From assembly GCF_002263515.1 (NCBI RefSeq), contig NZ_CP022752.1:3596001-3660000 (forward strand): DNA of 64,000 nucleotides. Direction: 5' to 3'. This DNA is from Actinopolyspora erythraea (GTDB taxonomy: Bacteria > Actinomycetota > Actinomycetes > Mycobacteriales > Pseudonocardiaceae). Both the position numbers and the translations under genes were made by a program. Positions 25,281 through 34,820 of the stretch are shown piece by piece. Position 1 is the first letter of the stretch. Each line of letters begins with the position of its first letter. The notes beneath the pieces were generated by a model. The model was not told the origin of the DNA. It did not search any database and saw only the letters and a list, made by a program, of their open reading frames with translations.

Positions 25281-27224
25281 TCACTCCGGTCGCGGAGTGT
25301 CCAGATCGCTGGCGATGTCCGCCTCGTCCTCGTCGAGCCGTCCCTCGAGCCGGTCGGCGACCCACTCGGTGATCCTGCGCGCCACGTCCTGCTCGGTGAG
25401 CCCGAGCTCGGCGAGCACCTCCCCGCGCGAGGCGTGGTCCAGGAAACGGTTCGGAACCGCGAGATCGCGCAGCGGGACGTCGACGTCGGCGTCCCGCATG
25501 GCGGCGGCCAACGACCAGCCGAAGCCACCGTGCCTGCCGCAGTCCTCGAGGGTGACGACGAGGCTGTGCTCACGGGTCATGTCGAGCACCGCATCGGGTA
25601 CGGGGAACACCCAGCGCGGGTCGACGACGGTGACGCCGATCCCCTGCGCCGAGAGCCGCTCGGCCGCGGCGACGGCGAGTTCGCCGAAGGCACCGACGGC
25701 GCTCAGCAGCACGTCCCGGTTCTCGTGCTCGCCCGGGCGGCGCAGCACGTCCACTCCTCCGACCCGTTCGAGCGCGGGCACCTCGTCTATGACCGTTCCC
25801 TTGGAGAAGCGGACCACGGTGGGGCCGTCCTCGACCGCGACCGCCTCGCGCAGCTCCTCGCGGAGGGTGACGGCGTCCCGGGGGGCCGCGACCCGGATCC
25901 CCGGGATCACACCCAGCACGGACAGGTCCCACATGCCGTTGTGGCTGGGGCCGTCGTCCCCGGTGATCCCGGAGCGGTCCAGGGTCACGGTCACCGGCTG
26001 CCGGTGCAGCGCCACGTCCATGAGTAACTGGTCGAAGGCCCGGTTGAGGAAGGTGGAGTACACCGCGAACACCGGGTGCAGACCGCCCATCGCCATCCCG
26101 GCGGCGGAGGTCATGGCGTGCTGTTCCGCGATGCCCACGTCCACACAGCGGTCGGGGTACTTCTTGGCGAACTTGTCCAGTCCGGTGGGGCCGAGCATGG
26201 CCCCGGTCAGGGCGACGATGTCGTCGCGCTCCCCACCTATCCGGACCAGTTCGTCCGAGAACACGTTGGTCCAGCTGGTGGCGCTGGGGCCCGTGGGGGC
26301 TCCGGTGGCGGGATCGATGACCTTCACCTGGTGCATCTGGTCGGCCTCGTGGTTCTCCGCCGGGGCGAAGCCATTCCCCTTCTGAGTGACAGCGTGCACG
26401 ATCACCGGGCCACCGAAGGCCTTGGCCATCCCCAAGGCGTAGTCCAGTGCCCTGAGGTCGTGCCCGTCCACCGGGCCCAGGTACTTGATCCCGAGGTCGG
26501 AGAACATCACCTGCGGGCTCAACGCGTCCTTGATGCCCCGCTTGGCCGCGTGCAGCCCGGTGTAGAGCGGCCTGCCGACCACCGGGAGGTTGCGCACGGT
26601 GCGCCGACCGTTCTCCAGCGCCCGCTCGTAGCCGGGACGCAGCCGCAGCGAGGCCAGGTGCTCGGCCAGCCCACCGATCGTGGGCGCGTACGAACGCCCG
26701 TTGTCGTTGACCACGATCACCAGCGGACGTTCCTGGTCGGCGGCGATGTTGTTCAGCGCCTCCCAGCACATGCCACCGGTCAGCGCGCCGTCACCGACCA
26801 CGGCCGCGACGTGGCGATCGGAACCGCTCAGCCGGAACGCCCGCGCCAGCCCTTCCGCGTAGGACAACGACGTGGAGGCGTGACTGTTCTCCACCAGGTC
26901 GTGCTCGCTCTCGGCCCGGGAGGGGTAGCCGGACAGCCCACCGCGCTTGCGCAGTCGGTCGAAGCCCTGCTGCCTGCCGGTGAGGATCTTGTGCACGTAG
27001 GACTGGTGTCCCGTGTCGAACACGATCGCGTCGCGCGGCGAGTCGAACGCACGGTGCAGCGCCAGGGTCAGTTCCACCGCACCGAGGTTGGGGCCCAGGT
27101 GACCACCCGTGCGCGAGACCTTCTCGATCAGGAAGGACCTGATCTCGGCGGCGAGCTCAACCAACTCACCGTGCTCCAGGCGCTGGACATCGGCCGGACT
27201 GTGCACGGACTCCAGCAGCGTCAC
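25281..27224 (-). CDS. dxs: 1-deoxy-D-xylulose-5-phosphate synthase
   Basis: A 647-residue Dxs of normal length. The thiamine diphosphate motif is [36 protein letters not shown] is the N-terminal signature with the catalytic His, and [20 protein letters not shown] lies in the pyrimidine-binding domain. It condenses pyruvate and glyceraldehyde-3-phosphate, the first step of the MEP isoprenoid pathway. The start is a GTG preceded by GGTGGAG. The upstream region carries a hairpin and tandem 11-mers that may regulate it. Confidence 0.97.
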   Translation of the reverse strand: MTLLESVHSPADVQRLEHGELVELAAEIRSFLIEKVSRTGGHLGPNLGAVELTLALHRAFDSPRDAIVFDTGHQSYVHKILTGRQQGFDRLRKRGGLSGYPSRAESEHDLVENSHASTSLSYAEGLARAFRLSGSDRHVAAVVGDGALTGGMCWEALNNIAADQERPLVIVVNDNGRSYAPTIGGLAEHLASLRLRPGYERALENGRRTVRNLPVVGRPLYTGLHAAKRGIKDALSPQVMFSDLGIKYLGPVDGHDLRALDYALGMAKAFGGPVIVHAVTQKGNGFAPAENHEADQMHQVKVIDPATGAPTGPSATSWTNVFSDELVRIGGERDDIVALTGAMLGPTGLDKFAKKYPDRCVDVGIAEQHAMTSAAGMAMGGLHPVFAVYSTFLNRAFDQLLMDVALHRQPVTVTLDRSGITGDDGPSHNGMWDLSVLGVIPGIRVAAPRDAVTLREELREAVAVEDGPTVVRFSKGTVIDEVPALERVGGVDVLRRPGEHENRDVLLSAVGAFGELAVAAAERLSAQGIGVTVVDPRWVFPVPDAVLDMTREHSLVVTLEDCGRHGGFGWSLAAAMRDADVDVPLRDLAVPNRFLDHASRGEVLAELGLTEQDVARRITEWVADRLEGRLDEDEADIASDLDTPRPE

Positions 27225-27269
27225 CGCTCCACCTCGCTCGTCGTGACCGGCTACAGGTCGATTGGGAAG

Positions 27270-27294
27270 GGCCGGTCCGCCTCACCGACCGGCC
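27270..27294 (-). promoter_or_regulatory. Hairpin in the dxs leader
   Basis: GGCCGGTC and GACCGGCC form a perfect eight-base stem about 45 bp upstream of the dxs start. On the minus strand it would lie in the mRNA leader or act as a terminator for anything read in from upstream. It has no T-tract. Confidence 0.4.
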
Positions 27295-27360
27295 TGCTCC
27301 GCGCAGCACGCGCCCGCCCCTCGGTGGCGGGCCGCGCTGTGCGGACTTCGGTTGTCTACA

Positions 27361-27385
27361 TCACGTACTACCCGTCATGTACTAC
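27361..27385. repeat. Tandem 11-mers upstream of dxs
   Basis: TCACGTACTAC at 27361-27371 and TCATGTACTAC at 27375-27385 differ at one base and repeat with a 14-bp period, about 140-160 bp upstream of the dxs start. Direct repeats of this kind can bind a regulator. No matching family was recognised. Confidence 0.5.
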
Positions 27386-27460
27386 AGGGTCACCACGTGA
27401 CTTCGCCAGTCTACGGAGCCACGAACGAGGTAGCTCCACAAGGCGGAGCGACACGCTGAC

Positions 27461-28720
27461 TCACGAAATCCGCTCAGTATCCTCCAACAGGGCGATGCAT
27501 TCCACGTGTTGGGTCATCGGGAAGGCGTCGAAGGCCTCCAGCCGCGTCAGCCGGTATCCGTTCCCCTGGAACAGACCGACGTCGCGCGCCAGGGCGGCCG
27601 GATCACAGGCGACGTGGACCACCCGGCGGGGCCGCGCCCCGACGATCGCCTCCACCACGTCACCGCCCGCGCCCTTGCGGGGCGGATCGAGCACCACCAC
27701 GTGCGGGGCGGGCACCGTCGGCTCGGTCACCAGGCGCTCCACCCTGCCGGAGCGGATCCGCACCTGCGGCAGATCGGAGAGGTTCGCCTCCGCGTCGCGC
27801 ACCGCCGACTCCCCCGACTCGACCAGCACCACTTCCCCGCTCGGCCCCACCTGCCGTCCGAGCACGGCCGCGAACAGTCCGACACCGCCGTAGAGGTCCC
27901 ACGCCCGCCCCCCGGGTGGGGCGTCGGCCATCCGCGCCACGACCTCGGCGAACCGGTCGGCAGCGGCCGGATGCACCTGCCAGAACCCTTCCGAGCGCAC
28001 GCTCCACTCCCGACCGGCGGCCGTCTCGTGCGCCGTTCCGGTTCCCCGCACCTTGCGCGCGCGCTTGCTCGGCCGGACACCACGCCCGGCCGAGCCCCGG
28101 GACCGAACCGAGTACTCGGTGACGTGAACGCCTCCCGAGCCGTCCCGGGTAACCCCGACTTCGGAACCCGGCTTCCAGGTTCGGGAGGTGACGCCGTCGA
28201 GTGCTCCCTCGACCGTGATCGGACAGTCCCGCACCGGTACGACCCGGTGACTGCGGTGCGCCCGGAAACCGGCCCGGCCGTTCTCGTCCACGGCCAGCCG
28301 GACACGACTGCGCCAGCGCAGCGGCCCACCGGGCAGGGGGAGCACTTCGACCGGGTATTCGACCCCGGCGAGCCTGCTCAGCTGCTCGCCCACCACGGCT
28401 GCCTTCAACTCCCGCTGCACGGCGGGATCCACGTGCTGCCAGTCACAGCCGCCGCAACGATCGGTGCCGCGCGACATGTCGGCCAACGGGCAGGGCGGAT
28501 CCACCCTGCCCGGCGCGGCTTCGAGCACGGCCACGGCATCGGCCCGGCAGAACCCGCCGCCGCGGTCCTCCGTCACCAGCGCCTCCACCGTCTCCCCCGG
28601 CAGGGTGTGGCGCACGAACACGACCCTGCCCTCGTGACGGGCCACGCAGTGCCCGCCGTGTGCCACCGCACCGATCTCGAGGCGGAGCCGCCGCCCCTTC
28701 CAGTCCGGTTTCTCGTTCAA
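27461..28720 (-). CDS. TRAM-domain class I SAM-dependent RNA methyltransferase (TrmA/RlmD-like)
   Basis: A 419-residue protein. The TRAM domain (residues 10-65; GAVAHGGHCVARHEGRVVFV) binds RNA. Cysteines in CPLADMSRGTDRCGGCDWQH may hold the Fe-S cluster of RlmD-type enzymes. The methyltransferase domain has DLYGGVGLFAAVLG (SAM), VLDPPRKGAG and catalytic Cys in HVACDPAALARD. It probably makes 5-methyluridine in tRNA or rRNA. The TTG at 28720 is preferred because GGAG lies eight bases upstream and the frame beyond is unlike the family. The mycobacterial equivalent is Rv2689c. Confidence 0.88.
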   Translation of the reverse strand: MNEKPDWKGRRLRLEIGAVAHGGHCVARHEGRVVFVRHTLPGETVEALVTEDRGGGFCRADAVAVLEAAPGRVDPPCPLADMSRGTDRCGGCDWQHVDPAVQRELKAAVVGEQLSRLAGVEYPVEVLPLPGGPLRWRSRVRLAVDENGRAGFRAHRSHRVVPVRDCPITVEGALDGVTSRTWKPGSEVGVTRDGSGGVHVTEYSVRSRGSAGRGVRPSKRARKVRGTGTAHETAAGREWSVRSEGFWQVHPAAADRFAEVVARMADAPPGGRAWDLYGGVGLFAAVLGRQVGPSGEVVLVESGESAVRDAEANLSDLPQVRIRSGRVERLVTEPTVPAPHVVVLDPPRKGAGGDVVEAIVGARPRRVVHVACDPAALARDVGLFQGNGYRLTRLEAFDAFPMTQHVECIALLEDTERIS

Positions 28721-28858
28721 CTGAGTAGCTCCAATCGGTGGAAGCCCCGCCCTCCTACCGGCAGACGGGTCGAGCACGGGTCGGGACGGGTCCCTCGGCC
28801 AGGGAGCCGGTAAGGAACGACGGACCCCGAACCCGCGACGGAGCACGGCGAGGACCGC

Positions 28859-30865
28859 TCAACGCCCTCCGTTGCCCTTCTCGTCCTGTCCGGCTCCCCA
28901 GCGCACCGAACTGCGCGGCGTGGGCGCGCGCAGATCCACCCTGGTGGAGGACTCCAACTGCCACGGGACGCTGGTGACCATCACACCCGGCTCGAACAAC
29001 AACCTGCTCTTGAGGCGAAGCGCACTCTGATTGTGCAGCAGCTGCTCCCACCAACGACCGACCACGTACTCCGGAATGAAAACTGTCACCACGTCACGTG
29101 GACTGTCCCGCCGGATCCGCTTCACGTAGTCCACGATGGGACGAGTGATCTCCCGGTAGGGGGATTCGAGCACCTTGAGCGGTACCGCGATCTCGCGTTC
29201 CTCCCACGCCGCGACGAGCCGCCTGGTGTCCAAGTCGTCGACGTTGACCGTGATGGCCTCCAGCTCGTCGGGGCGCGTGGCGCGCGCGTAGGCCAGCGCC
29301 CGCATACTCGGCAGGTGCAGCTGCGAGACCAGCACCAGTCCGTAGTTACGGGACGGCAGCACGGCTGGGCCGTCGGTGCGCCGCAACTCCTCGCTGACCC
29401 GGTCGTAGTGCTTGCGGATGCCGCGCATCAGCACGTACCCGGCCGCCATGGCCGCGATCGCGATCCAGGCGCCGTGCACGAACTTCGTGACCAGCACGAT
29501 GACCAGCACCGTGGCCGTCATGGCGAGACCGATCGAATTGACCACGCGCGCCCGGCGCATGCTCGCCCGCGCGGCGGGATCCTCCTCGGTGCGTAACCGC
29601 CGGTTCCAGTGCCTGATCATGCCGCTCTGGCTGAGCGTGAACGAGACGAAGACGCCGACGATGTAGAGCTGGATCAGCTTGGTGACCTCGGCCTCGAACA
29701 CCAGAACCAGCACGATGGCGAACCCGGCCAGGAACAGGATGCCGTTGGAGAAGGCGAGCCTGTCACCGCGGGTGTGCAGCTGCCTCGGGAGGTAGCGGTC
29801 CTGCGCCAGGACCGACCCGAGCAGCGGGAAACCGTTGAACGCGGTGTTGGCCGCCAGCACCAGGACGAGGCCGGTGAAGAAGATCAGGTAGTAGACGGCG
29901 GGGGTGAAACCGCCGAACACCGCGTGCGCGAGCTGCGCGATCAGCGTCTTCTGCTCGTACCCCTCCGGTACCCCCACGAGCTGGTGCCCCGGGTCCTCCG
30001 CGATGACCACACCGGTGATGCGGGCCAGCATGAGCAGCCCCATGAACATGGTGACGGCGATCAACCCCATCATCAGCAGGGTCGTGGCCGCGTTGCGCGG
30101 TTTGGGTTTGCGGAAGGCGGGGACGCCGTTGCTGATGGCCTCCACGCCGGTCAACGCGGCGCTGCCCGAGGAGAAGGCCCGCAGCACGAGGAACGCGAAA
30201 CCGAGTCCGGCGATCTGGGAGGGTTCCCGTGCCAGTTCGAACCCGGCGCTCTCGGCGCGCAGCTCGTCACCGAGCACGTAGGTGCGGTACAGCCCCACGA
30301 CGATCATGCCGAGGATCCCCAGCACGAAGGCGTAGGTCGGCACGGCGAAGGTGGTCCCGGACTCACGGGCCCCCCGGAGGTTCAGCGCCGTGAGCACGGC
30401 GATGGCCCCCACGGCGAACGCGACCTTGTGCGTGGCCACGAACGGTATGATCGAGCCTATGTTGGCCGCCGCCGAGGAGATCGACACCGCCACGGTGAGC
30501 ACGTAGTCGACCAGCAGGGCGCTGGCGACCACGAGCCCCCAGCGACGACCGTGGTTGACGGTGGCGACCTCGTAGTCACCGCCGCCCGAGGTGTAGGCAC
30601 GAACGTTCTGGCGGTAGGAAGCCACCACGACCAGCATCACCGCGACCACCACCAGGCCGATCCACGGGCTGATCGCGTACGCCGAGACCCCGGCCACCGA
30701 CAGCGTGAGCAGGATTTCCTGCGGCGCGTAGGCGACGCTGGACATCGGATCCGAGGCGAACACCGGCAGGGCGATGCGCTTGGGCAGCAGCGTGCGGGAC
30801 AGTCGATCACTGCGGAACGGTCGCCCTACCAGCAGGCGCTTGGTCGCGGTCGCGAGCTTGGACAC
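28859..30865 (-). CDS. KimA-like APC-family potassium importer
   Basis: A 668-residue permease with about twelve membrane helices and a soluble C-terminal region of some 190 residues. The N-terminus (LLVGRPFRSDRL, LPVFASDPMSSVAYAPQEIL) is the signature of KimA/YdaO-type proteins, potassium-proton symporters rather than amino acid carriers. Loops such as GGGDYEVATVNHGRRWG and AANTAFNGFPLLGSVLAQD are conserved in the family. It is divergent from two TrkA-type subunits, which supports potassium. Older annotations call it an amino acid permease. The GTG at 30865 fits the family start. Confidence 0.85.
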   Translation of the reverse strand: MSKLATATKRLLVGRPFRSDRLSRTLLPKRIALPVFASDPMSSVAYAPQEILLTLSVAGVSAYAISPWIGLVVVAVMLVVVASYRQNVRAYTSGGGDYEVATVNHGRRWGLVVASALLVDYVLTVAVSISSAAANIGSIIPFVATHKVAFAVGAIAVLTALNLRGARESGTTFAVPTYAFVLGILGMIVVGLYRTYVLGDELRAESAGFELAREPSQIAGLGFAFLVLRAFSSGSAALTGVEAISNGVPAFRKPKPRNAATTLLMMGLIAVTMFMGLLMLARITGVVIAEDPGHQLVGVPEGYEQKTLIAQLAHAVFGGFTPAVYYLIFFTGLVLVLAANTAFNGFPLLGSVLAQDRYLPRQLHTRGDRLAFSNGILFLAGFAIVLVLVFEAEVTKLIQLYIVGVFVSFTLSQSGMIRHWNRRLRTEEDPAARASMRRARVVNSIGLAMTATVLVIVLVTKFVHGAWIAIAAMAAGYVLMRGIRKHYDRVSEELRRTDGPAVLPSRNYGLVLVSQLHLPSMRALAYARATRPDELEAITVNVDDLDTRRLVAAWEEREIAVPLKVLESPYREITRPIVDYVKRIRRDSPRDVVTVFIPEYVVGRWWEQLLHNQSALRLKSRLLFEPGVMVTSVPWQLESSTRVDLRAPTPRSSVRWGAGQDEKGNGGR

Positions 30866-31282
30866 GGCCAAGAGCGTAGGAGGCCTCGCACGAACCAGCG
30901 CCGCGGGCTCGACCGTCGGTGCGGGTGCGGCGTTCCGCCGCCGGAGGACGAAGCGGCCGGAGAGAACCTTCGCCGACCGGCTGAGGGGACTCCGACCGGC
31001 TGCCTCGCCTCCCCGGCGGTGTTCCCGAGGGTGGGCACCGGAAACCGGACAACTCACCCAGGAGCCGACCCCCGGGGAAAGACCTCCGTCTCACTCGATA
31101 CGGTGCACCGGCCCGCGTCGGCGTAGCGCGCCGTGTCGATCAGACCCGTCATCCGCCACCGGATCGGGTCGTTTCGAAACACGGGGGCCGTACGACACCG
31201 ACGGGTACTGTCAGAGCTGTGGGAAGGGTCACGGATCCCGTCACGGTGGGTCCGGCAACCAGCCGAGAGCGAGGAACCGGTC
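30866..31282. other. Divergent promoter region between KimA-like and TrkA genes
   Basis: About 420 bp without a gene. I looked for a c-di-AMP (ydaO-type) riboswitch on both strands because such elements precede potassium genes in other bacteria. I saw no conserved core. No clear promoter or dyad was identified. Confidence 0.4.
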
Positions 31283-31948
31283 GTGCATGTCGTGATCATG
31301 GGCTGTGGCCGAGTGGGGGCTTCCCTCGCGGCCGCACTGCAACGGCTGGAGCACACCGTGGCAGTGGTGGACAAGAACGGTGAGGCGTTCCACCGGCTGA
31401 GCAAGCAGTTCCACGGTCAGTGCGTGACCGGGAACGGCTTCGACCGGGACGTGCTCACCGAAGCCGGAATAGACCGGGCCGAGGCGTTCGCCGCCGTTTC
31501 CAACGGGGACAACTCCAACATCGTCTCCGCGCGCGTCGCCAGGGAAACCTTCGGTGTGGATCACGTCGTCGCTCGGATCTACGATCCGAAGCGGGCCGAG
31601 GTGTACCAGCGCCTGGGGATCCCGACGGTGGCCACGGTGCCGTGGACCACGGACAGGTTCCTGCGGATGCTGCTCCCCGAAGGAGTGGCGACGGAGTGGC
31701 GGGACCCCTCCGGGTCCGTGGCCGTGTTGCGGCTCCCGTTGCACGAGGGATGGGTGGGCAGCCGCATCCGTGACCTGGAGACCGCCACCGGCTGCCGGGT
31801 GGCGTTCATCATGCGGTTCGGCAACGGTGTGCTGCCGAAACCGGACACGGTGGTACAGGCCGACGACGCCGTCTACATCGCGGCCCTGTCGGGAACGATC
31901 ACCGAGATCACCGCAACGGCGCAGCGCCCACCCGAGGAGACCGAGTAA
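31283..31948 (+). CDS. ceoB: TrkA-family potassium uptake protein (CeoB)
   Basis: A 221-residue cytosolic regulator with an N-terminal RCK-N Rossmann domain (VIMGCGRVGASLAAALQRLE; acidic residue in VAVVDKNGE) and an RCK-C domain from about 135 (VAVLRLPLHEGWVGSRIRDL). It binds NAD(H) or ATP and gates a potassium channel or carrier. The GTG at 31283 is preceded by GCGAGGA. The stop TAA shares its A with the ATG of the next gene, so the two subunits are coupled. M. tuberculosis has the same pair (ceoB-ceoC) divergent from a KimA-like gene. Confidence 0.92.
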   Translation: MHVVIMGCGRVGASLAAALQRLEHTVAVVDKNGEAFHRLSKQFHGQCVTGNGFDRDVLTEAGIDRAEAFAAVSNGDNSNIVSARVARETFGVDHVVARIYDPKRAEVYQRLGIPTVATVPWTTDRFLRMLLPEGVATEWRDPSGSVAVLRLPLHEGWVGSRIRDLETATGCRVAFIMRFGNGVLPKPDTVVQADDAVYIAALSGTITEITATAQRPPEETE

Positions 31949-32619
31949 TGCGCATCGCCATCGCCGGAGCAGGCGCGGTCGGACAGTCCATCGCCGGAGA
32001 ACTTCTCGAGGGCGGGCACCAGGTCATGCTCATCGAGCGCTCCGCGCAGAACTACCAGCCCAGGGTCATCCCCGGTGCCCAGTGGGTGCACGCCGACGCC
32101 TGCGAGCTCTCCTCGCTGGAGGAGACCGGCATCGAGACCTGCGACGTGGTGATAGCCGCCACCGGCGACGACAAGGTGAACCTGGTGGTCTCGCTGCTGA
32201 GCAAGACGGAGTTCGCGGTCCGACGGGTGGCGGCGCGGGTGAACGATCCCCACAACGAGTGGTTGTTCAACGAAGCCTGGGGGGTCGACGTCGCGGTCTC
32301 GACGCCGCGCATGCTCGCCGCGATGGTGGAGGAAGCTGTCAGCGTCGGTGACATCGTCCGGCTGATGACGTTGCGGCAGGGGCAGGCCAACCTGGTGGAG
32401 ATGACCCTGCCCGAGGGCACCCCGCTGGCGGGCCGGCGGGTACGCGATCTGACGCTTCCGTCGGACGCCGCGCTGGTCACCATCCTCCGGGGCGGACGGG
32501 TGATCGTCCCGCAGCCCGACGACCCGCTGGAGGCCGGCGACGAGATGCTCTTCGTCGCCTCGGGCGACGTGGAGCAGCGGATCAGCGAGCTGGTGCACGA
32601 TCCGCCCGTCGTGGAGTGA
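31948..32619 (+). CDS. ceoC: TrkA-family potassium uptake protein (CeoC)
   Basis: A 223-residue RCK protein, paralogous to the previous one. The Rossmann motif IAIAGAGAVGQSIAGELLEG is near the start, the acidic ribose-binding residue is in HQVMLIERSAQN, and the C-terminal RCK-C domain includes LVEMTLPEGTPLAGRRVRDL. CeoB and CeoC probably form a heteromeric ring. The stop codon lies inside the first copy of a 20-bp tandem duplication (32605-32644). Confidence 0.92.
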   Translation: MRIAIAGAGAVGQSIAGELLEGGHQVMLIERSAQNYQPRVIPGAQWVHADACELSSLEETGIETCDVVIAATGDDKVNLVVSLLSKTEFAVRRVAARVNDPHNEWLFNEAWGVDVAVSTPRMLAAMVEEAVSVGDIVRLMTLRQGQANLVEMTLPEGTPLAGRRVRDLTLPSDAALVTILRGGRVIVPQPDDPLEAGDEMLFVASGDVEQRISELVHDPPVVE

Positions 32620-32644
32620 GAGACCCCGTCGTGGAGTGAGAGAC
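32605..32644. repeat. Perfect 20-bp tandem duplication at the ceoC 3' end
   Basis: A 20-base unit beginning CCCGTCGTGG is present twice with no spacer (32605-32624, 32625-32644). The first copy encodes the last residues of CeoC and its TGA; the second is untranslated. Confidence 0.95.
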
Positions 32645-32772
32645 CGGGAGAACTCGTCCGACCGGGCTGGCTGGCCCACTCGGGTGACCGCGAGGCGCGA
32701 GCGGCCACCGGCCGCCTCCTCGCACGGGCCCACCGCCGGAAGTTGGGACGGCGGCGGGCTCCAGGGCGCGAA

Positions 32773-32792
32773 CACCCCGGTGAACCGGGGTG
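32773..32792. terminator. Hairpin between convergent ceoC and DUF3159 genes
   Basis: CACCCCGG-TGAA-CCGGGGTG forms a perfect eight-base stem with a four-base loop, 153 bp after ceoC and 30 bp beyond the DUF3159 stop on the other strand. It can serve both directions. Confidence 0.6.
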
Positions 32793-32822
32793 ACGAGCTT
32801 CCGCTGTTTCCGCCGAGCGGTC

Positions 32823-33644
32823 TCACACCCCCGATCCGGGGCGCGGAGTGGCCACGTCGCCGCTGCCGCTCACCGAGCCCGGAGACGCGGTCCCGCCGTC
32901 TCGCTCGACCCGCTCGGCGACCTTGCCCGCCCGTCGGATGGCCCAGACCGTGACCAGCAACGCCAGCGCCGTGAGCGGATAGCTCATCGCGATGCGCGCC
33001 ACCGCGAGCCACCCCGTCTCGTCCGCGGCGTAGAGCCACTGCTGCACCACGAACTTGGCGACGAAGACCACAGTCCAGGCCAGCGTCGCCAGATCGTAAC
33101 CGATCATGGCCTCGCGCTGGTGTCGCCACCGAAATCCCTGTCCGTTGAGCAGGGACCAGACGACTCCCACCAGGGGCCACCGCACGAGCATCGAAGCCAG
33201 GAAGACGCCGCCGTAGAGCAGGCTGGTCCAGATGCCCAGCAGGAAGAACCCCTTGGCGTCCCCGGTTCGGTAGGCGATGAAGGAACACACCGCCACGCCG
33301 AGCACACCCGAGATCGCGGGTTGCAGGGGCTCCTTGCGAACGATCCGCACCACGGCCAGCAGCAGCGAGCTCGCGACGGCGATCCAGATGGCCGGGACCA
33401 TGCCGACCAGCGAGTTGGCGACGACGAACACGACGATGGGGACGGCGGAGTAGGCGAGGCCACTGACGCCGCCCATCTGCTGCAGCAGTGTCTGCTCGGT
33501 TCCGTCCGCCCCGGCGGCGGGGACGCGCACGCCGAACGGCGCCCTGGGTGGATCGGCCACCTCGGCGGATTCGCCGTCGGACGCCTCGTTGAAACTCCGG
33601 ACGGGATCCGTCCCGTCCGGAGTCGATGAACCGGATTCAGTCAT
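32823..33644 (-). CDS. DUF3159 membrane protein
   Basis: A 273-residue protein with a charged 55-residue N-terminus, then six or seven hydrophobic segments (AVPIVVFVVANSLVGMVPAI, WIAVASSLLLAVVRIV, ISGVLGVAVCSFIAYRTG), and a short Gly/Ser tail. The family is actinobacterial and of unknown function; the conserved core includes RTGDAKGFFLLGIWTSLLYG. The ATG overlaps the stop of the OB-fold gene upstream (ATGA), so the two are co-translated. Mycobacteria have the same pair next to ceoBC (Rv2693c-Rv2694c). Confidence 0.88.
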   Translation of the reverse strand: MTESGSSTPDGTDPVRSFNEASDGESAEVADPPRAPFGVRVPAAGADGTEQTLLQQMGGVSGLAYSAVPIVVFVVANSLVGMVPAIWIAVASSLLLAVVRIVRKEPLQPAISGVLGVAVCSFIAYRTGDAKGFFLLGIWTSLLYGGVFLASMLVRWPLVGVVWSLLNGQGFRWRHQREAMIGYDLATLAWTVVFVAKFVVQQWLYAADETGWLAVARIAMSYPLTALALLVTVWAIRRAGKVAERVERDGGTASPGSVSGSGDVATPRPGSGV

Positions 33645-34018
33645 GCGGTGTTCTGCAACTCGTAGTAGGGATTGTAGAGAACCTTGTGACCATCACGATC
33701 GGCAATTCGACCGCGTGCCTTGATAGTCCGACCGGGTTCGATCCCGGTGATTTGACGTCTGCCGAGCCAAACCAGGGTCACCCCGTCGGTACCGTCGTAC
33801 AACTCGGCCTCCAGCGTGGGGACCGAGGCCTTGGGTGCCATCCCGACGCAACGGACTCGGCCCAACACCTCCGCCTGTTCACCACATTTGCAATCACACG
33901 CGCGCCGTGCTCCGCTCGCCCTGGACCTCGCGGAGAGGTCGTCGGCGTCGAGTTCGGCGACGTCACTCGTGAGGCGACGTACGAGGCGGCGGAAGTAGCC
34001 GTCTCGGGTATTGCTCAT
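33641..34018 (-). CDS. OB-fold nucleic-acid-binding domain protein
   Basis: A 125-residue protein. Residues 50-120 form a single OB-fold resembling the RecG wedge or tRNA anticodon-binding domains: EVLGRVRCVGMAPKAS, LEAELYDGTDGVTLVWLGRR, ITGIEPGRTIKARGRIADR, HKVLYNPYYEL. A CDCKCG stretch lies just before it. It presumably binds DNA or RNA; no enzyme domain is present. The start at 34018 has GGGAGCGCGAG before the ATG. It is translationally coupled to the DUF3159 gene. Confidence 0.85.
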   Translation of the reverse strand: MSNTRDGYFRRLVRRLTSDVAELDADDLSARSRASGARRACDCKCGEQAEVLGRVRCVGMAPKASVPTLEAELYDGTDGVTLVWLGRRQITGIEPGRTIKARGRIADRDGHKVLYNPYYELQNTA

Positions 34019-34180
34019 CTCGCGCTCCCGTGCGCAGTGGGCCAGTGTGCCCGCGCGGGTTCCACCCGTGCGATTCAAGCCTAGTCTCGTAGTCCAGCCT
34101 CACCGGGTGTAACGAGGATCCGGCCGGAGAGGATTCCCCGGCGTCGGACCGTCCCGCCCCGGCCGGGCTCGGAGCGGTCG

Positions 34181-34816
34181 TCAGGCTCCGGCCTGTTCCT
34201 GCTGTCGCTGGATGTGCTGTGCGATCTCCTCCGGGAGTTCTATCGGCAGCGGAGTGCGGACCGGCATCGGCTCCGTACCACGGTCGACGACCGTCTCGTC
34301 GATCACGGCGTAGAGCAGCTTCGTGCACGCGTCGAGGTCCTCGGAAGGACTGGCCGCCACGCCGCGCAGCAACCAGCGCGGCCCGTCCACCCCGACGAAC
34401 CGCAGCGACGTCCGGTCCGTGTCGGCGACGATCTCGGCGCCCCAGATGCCCTGCTCGTGGCGCACCTCGGCTCCGTCGGAACGCAGCTGCTCGACCAGTT
34501 CCTGACGCACCTCCTGCCAGAGATCTCCGGTCCGGGGAGCGGCGAACGCGCTGACCGTGAGCCGCCCGGAGGGGGTCAGCAGGTGCACCGCTCGCACGGG
34601 CCCCGCCGGATCCACCTCCACCTGCAGCTGGCTGTTCTCCGGGACGGGCAGCCGCACCGAGCCGAGGTCGAGTCGCTCGACCTCGTCGTGGGGGGCCTCC
34701 TGCCTGTCGTAGGGACCACCCTCGGGAACGGAGTCCACCTCGCCGTGGTGGTCCTTCCCGATCTCGGAGCCACCCGCGTCATCCTCGCGCCCGTCGCGAC
34801 GGCGCCATCCGAACAT
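34181..34816 (-). CDS. DUF3710 family protein
   Basis: A 211-residue soluble protein of an actinobacterial family without known function. The first 45 residues are charged and probably disordered (MFGWRRRDGREDD). The rest has strands such as VHLLTPSGRLTVSAFAAPRT, ADTDRTSLRFVGVDGPRWLL and a C-terminal ELPEEIAQHIQRQQ. It starts four bases after the dut stop, so dut and this gene are one transcription unit, as in mycobacteria (Rv2697c-Rv2696c). Confidence 0.87.
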   Translation of the reverse strand: MFGWRRRDGREDDAGGSEIGKDHHGEVDSVPEGGPYDRQEAPHDEVERLDLGSVRLPVPENSQLQVEVDPAGPVRAVHLLTPSGRLTVSAFAAPRTGDLWQEVRQELVEQLRSDGAEVRHEQGIWGAEIVADTDRTSLRFVGVDGPRWLLRGVAASPSEDLDACTKLLYAVIDETVVDRGTEPMPVRTPLPIELPEEIAQHIQRQQEQAGA

Positions 34817-34820
34817 CCCG

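Noticed and set aside
30866..31282. Possible c-di-AMP riboswitch before the potassium genes
   Set aside because: No conserved core could be recognised on either strand by eye.
33726..33748. A GGTTCGATCC-type sequence with flanking complementary bases, like a tRNA T-arm
   Set aside because: It lies inside the OB-fold gene (coding ITGIEPGRT) and no acceptor, D or anticodon arm is nearby.
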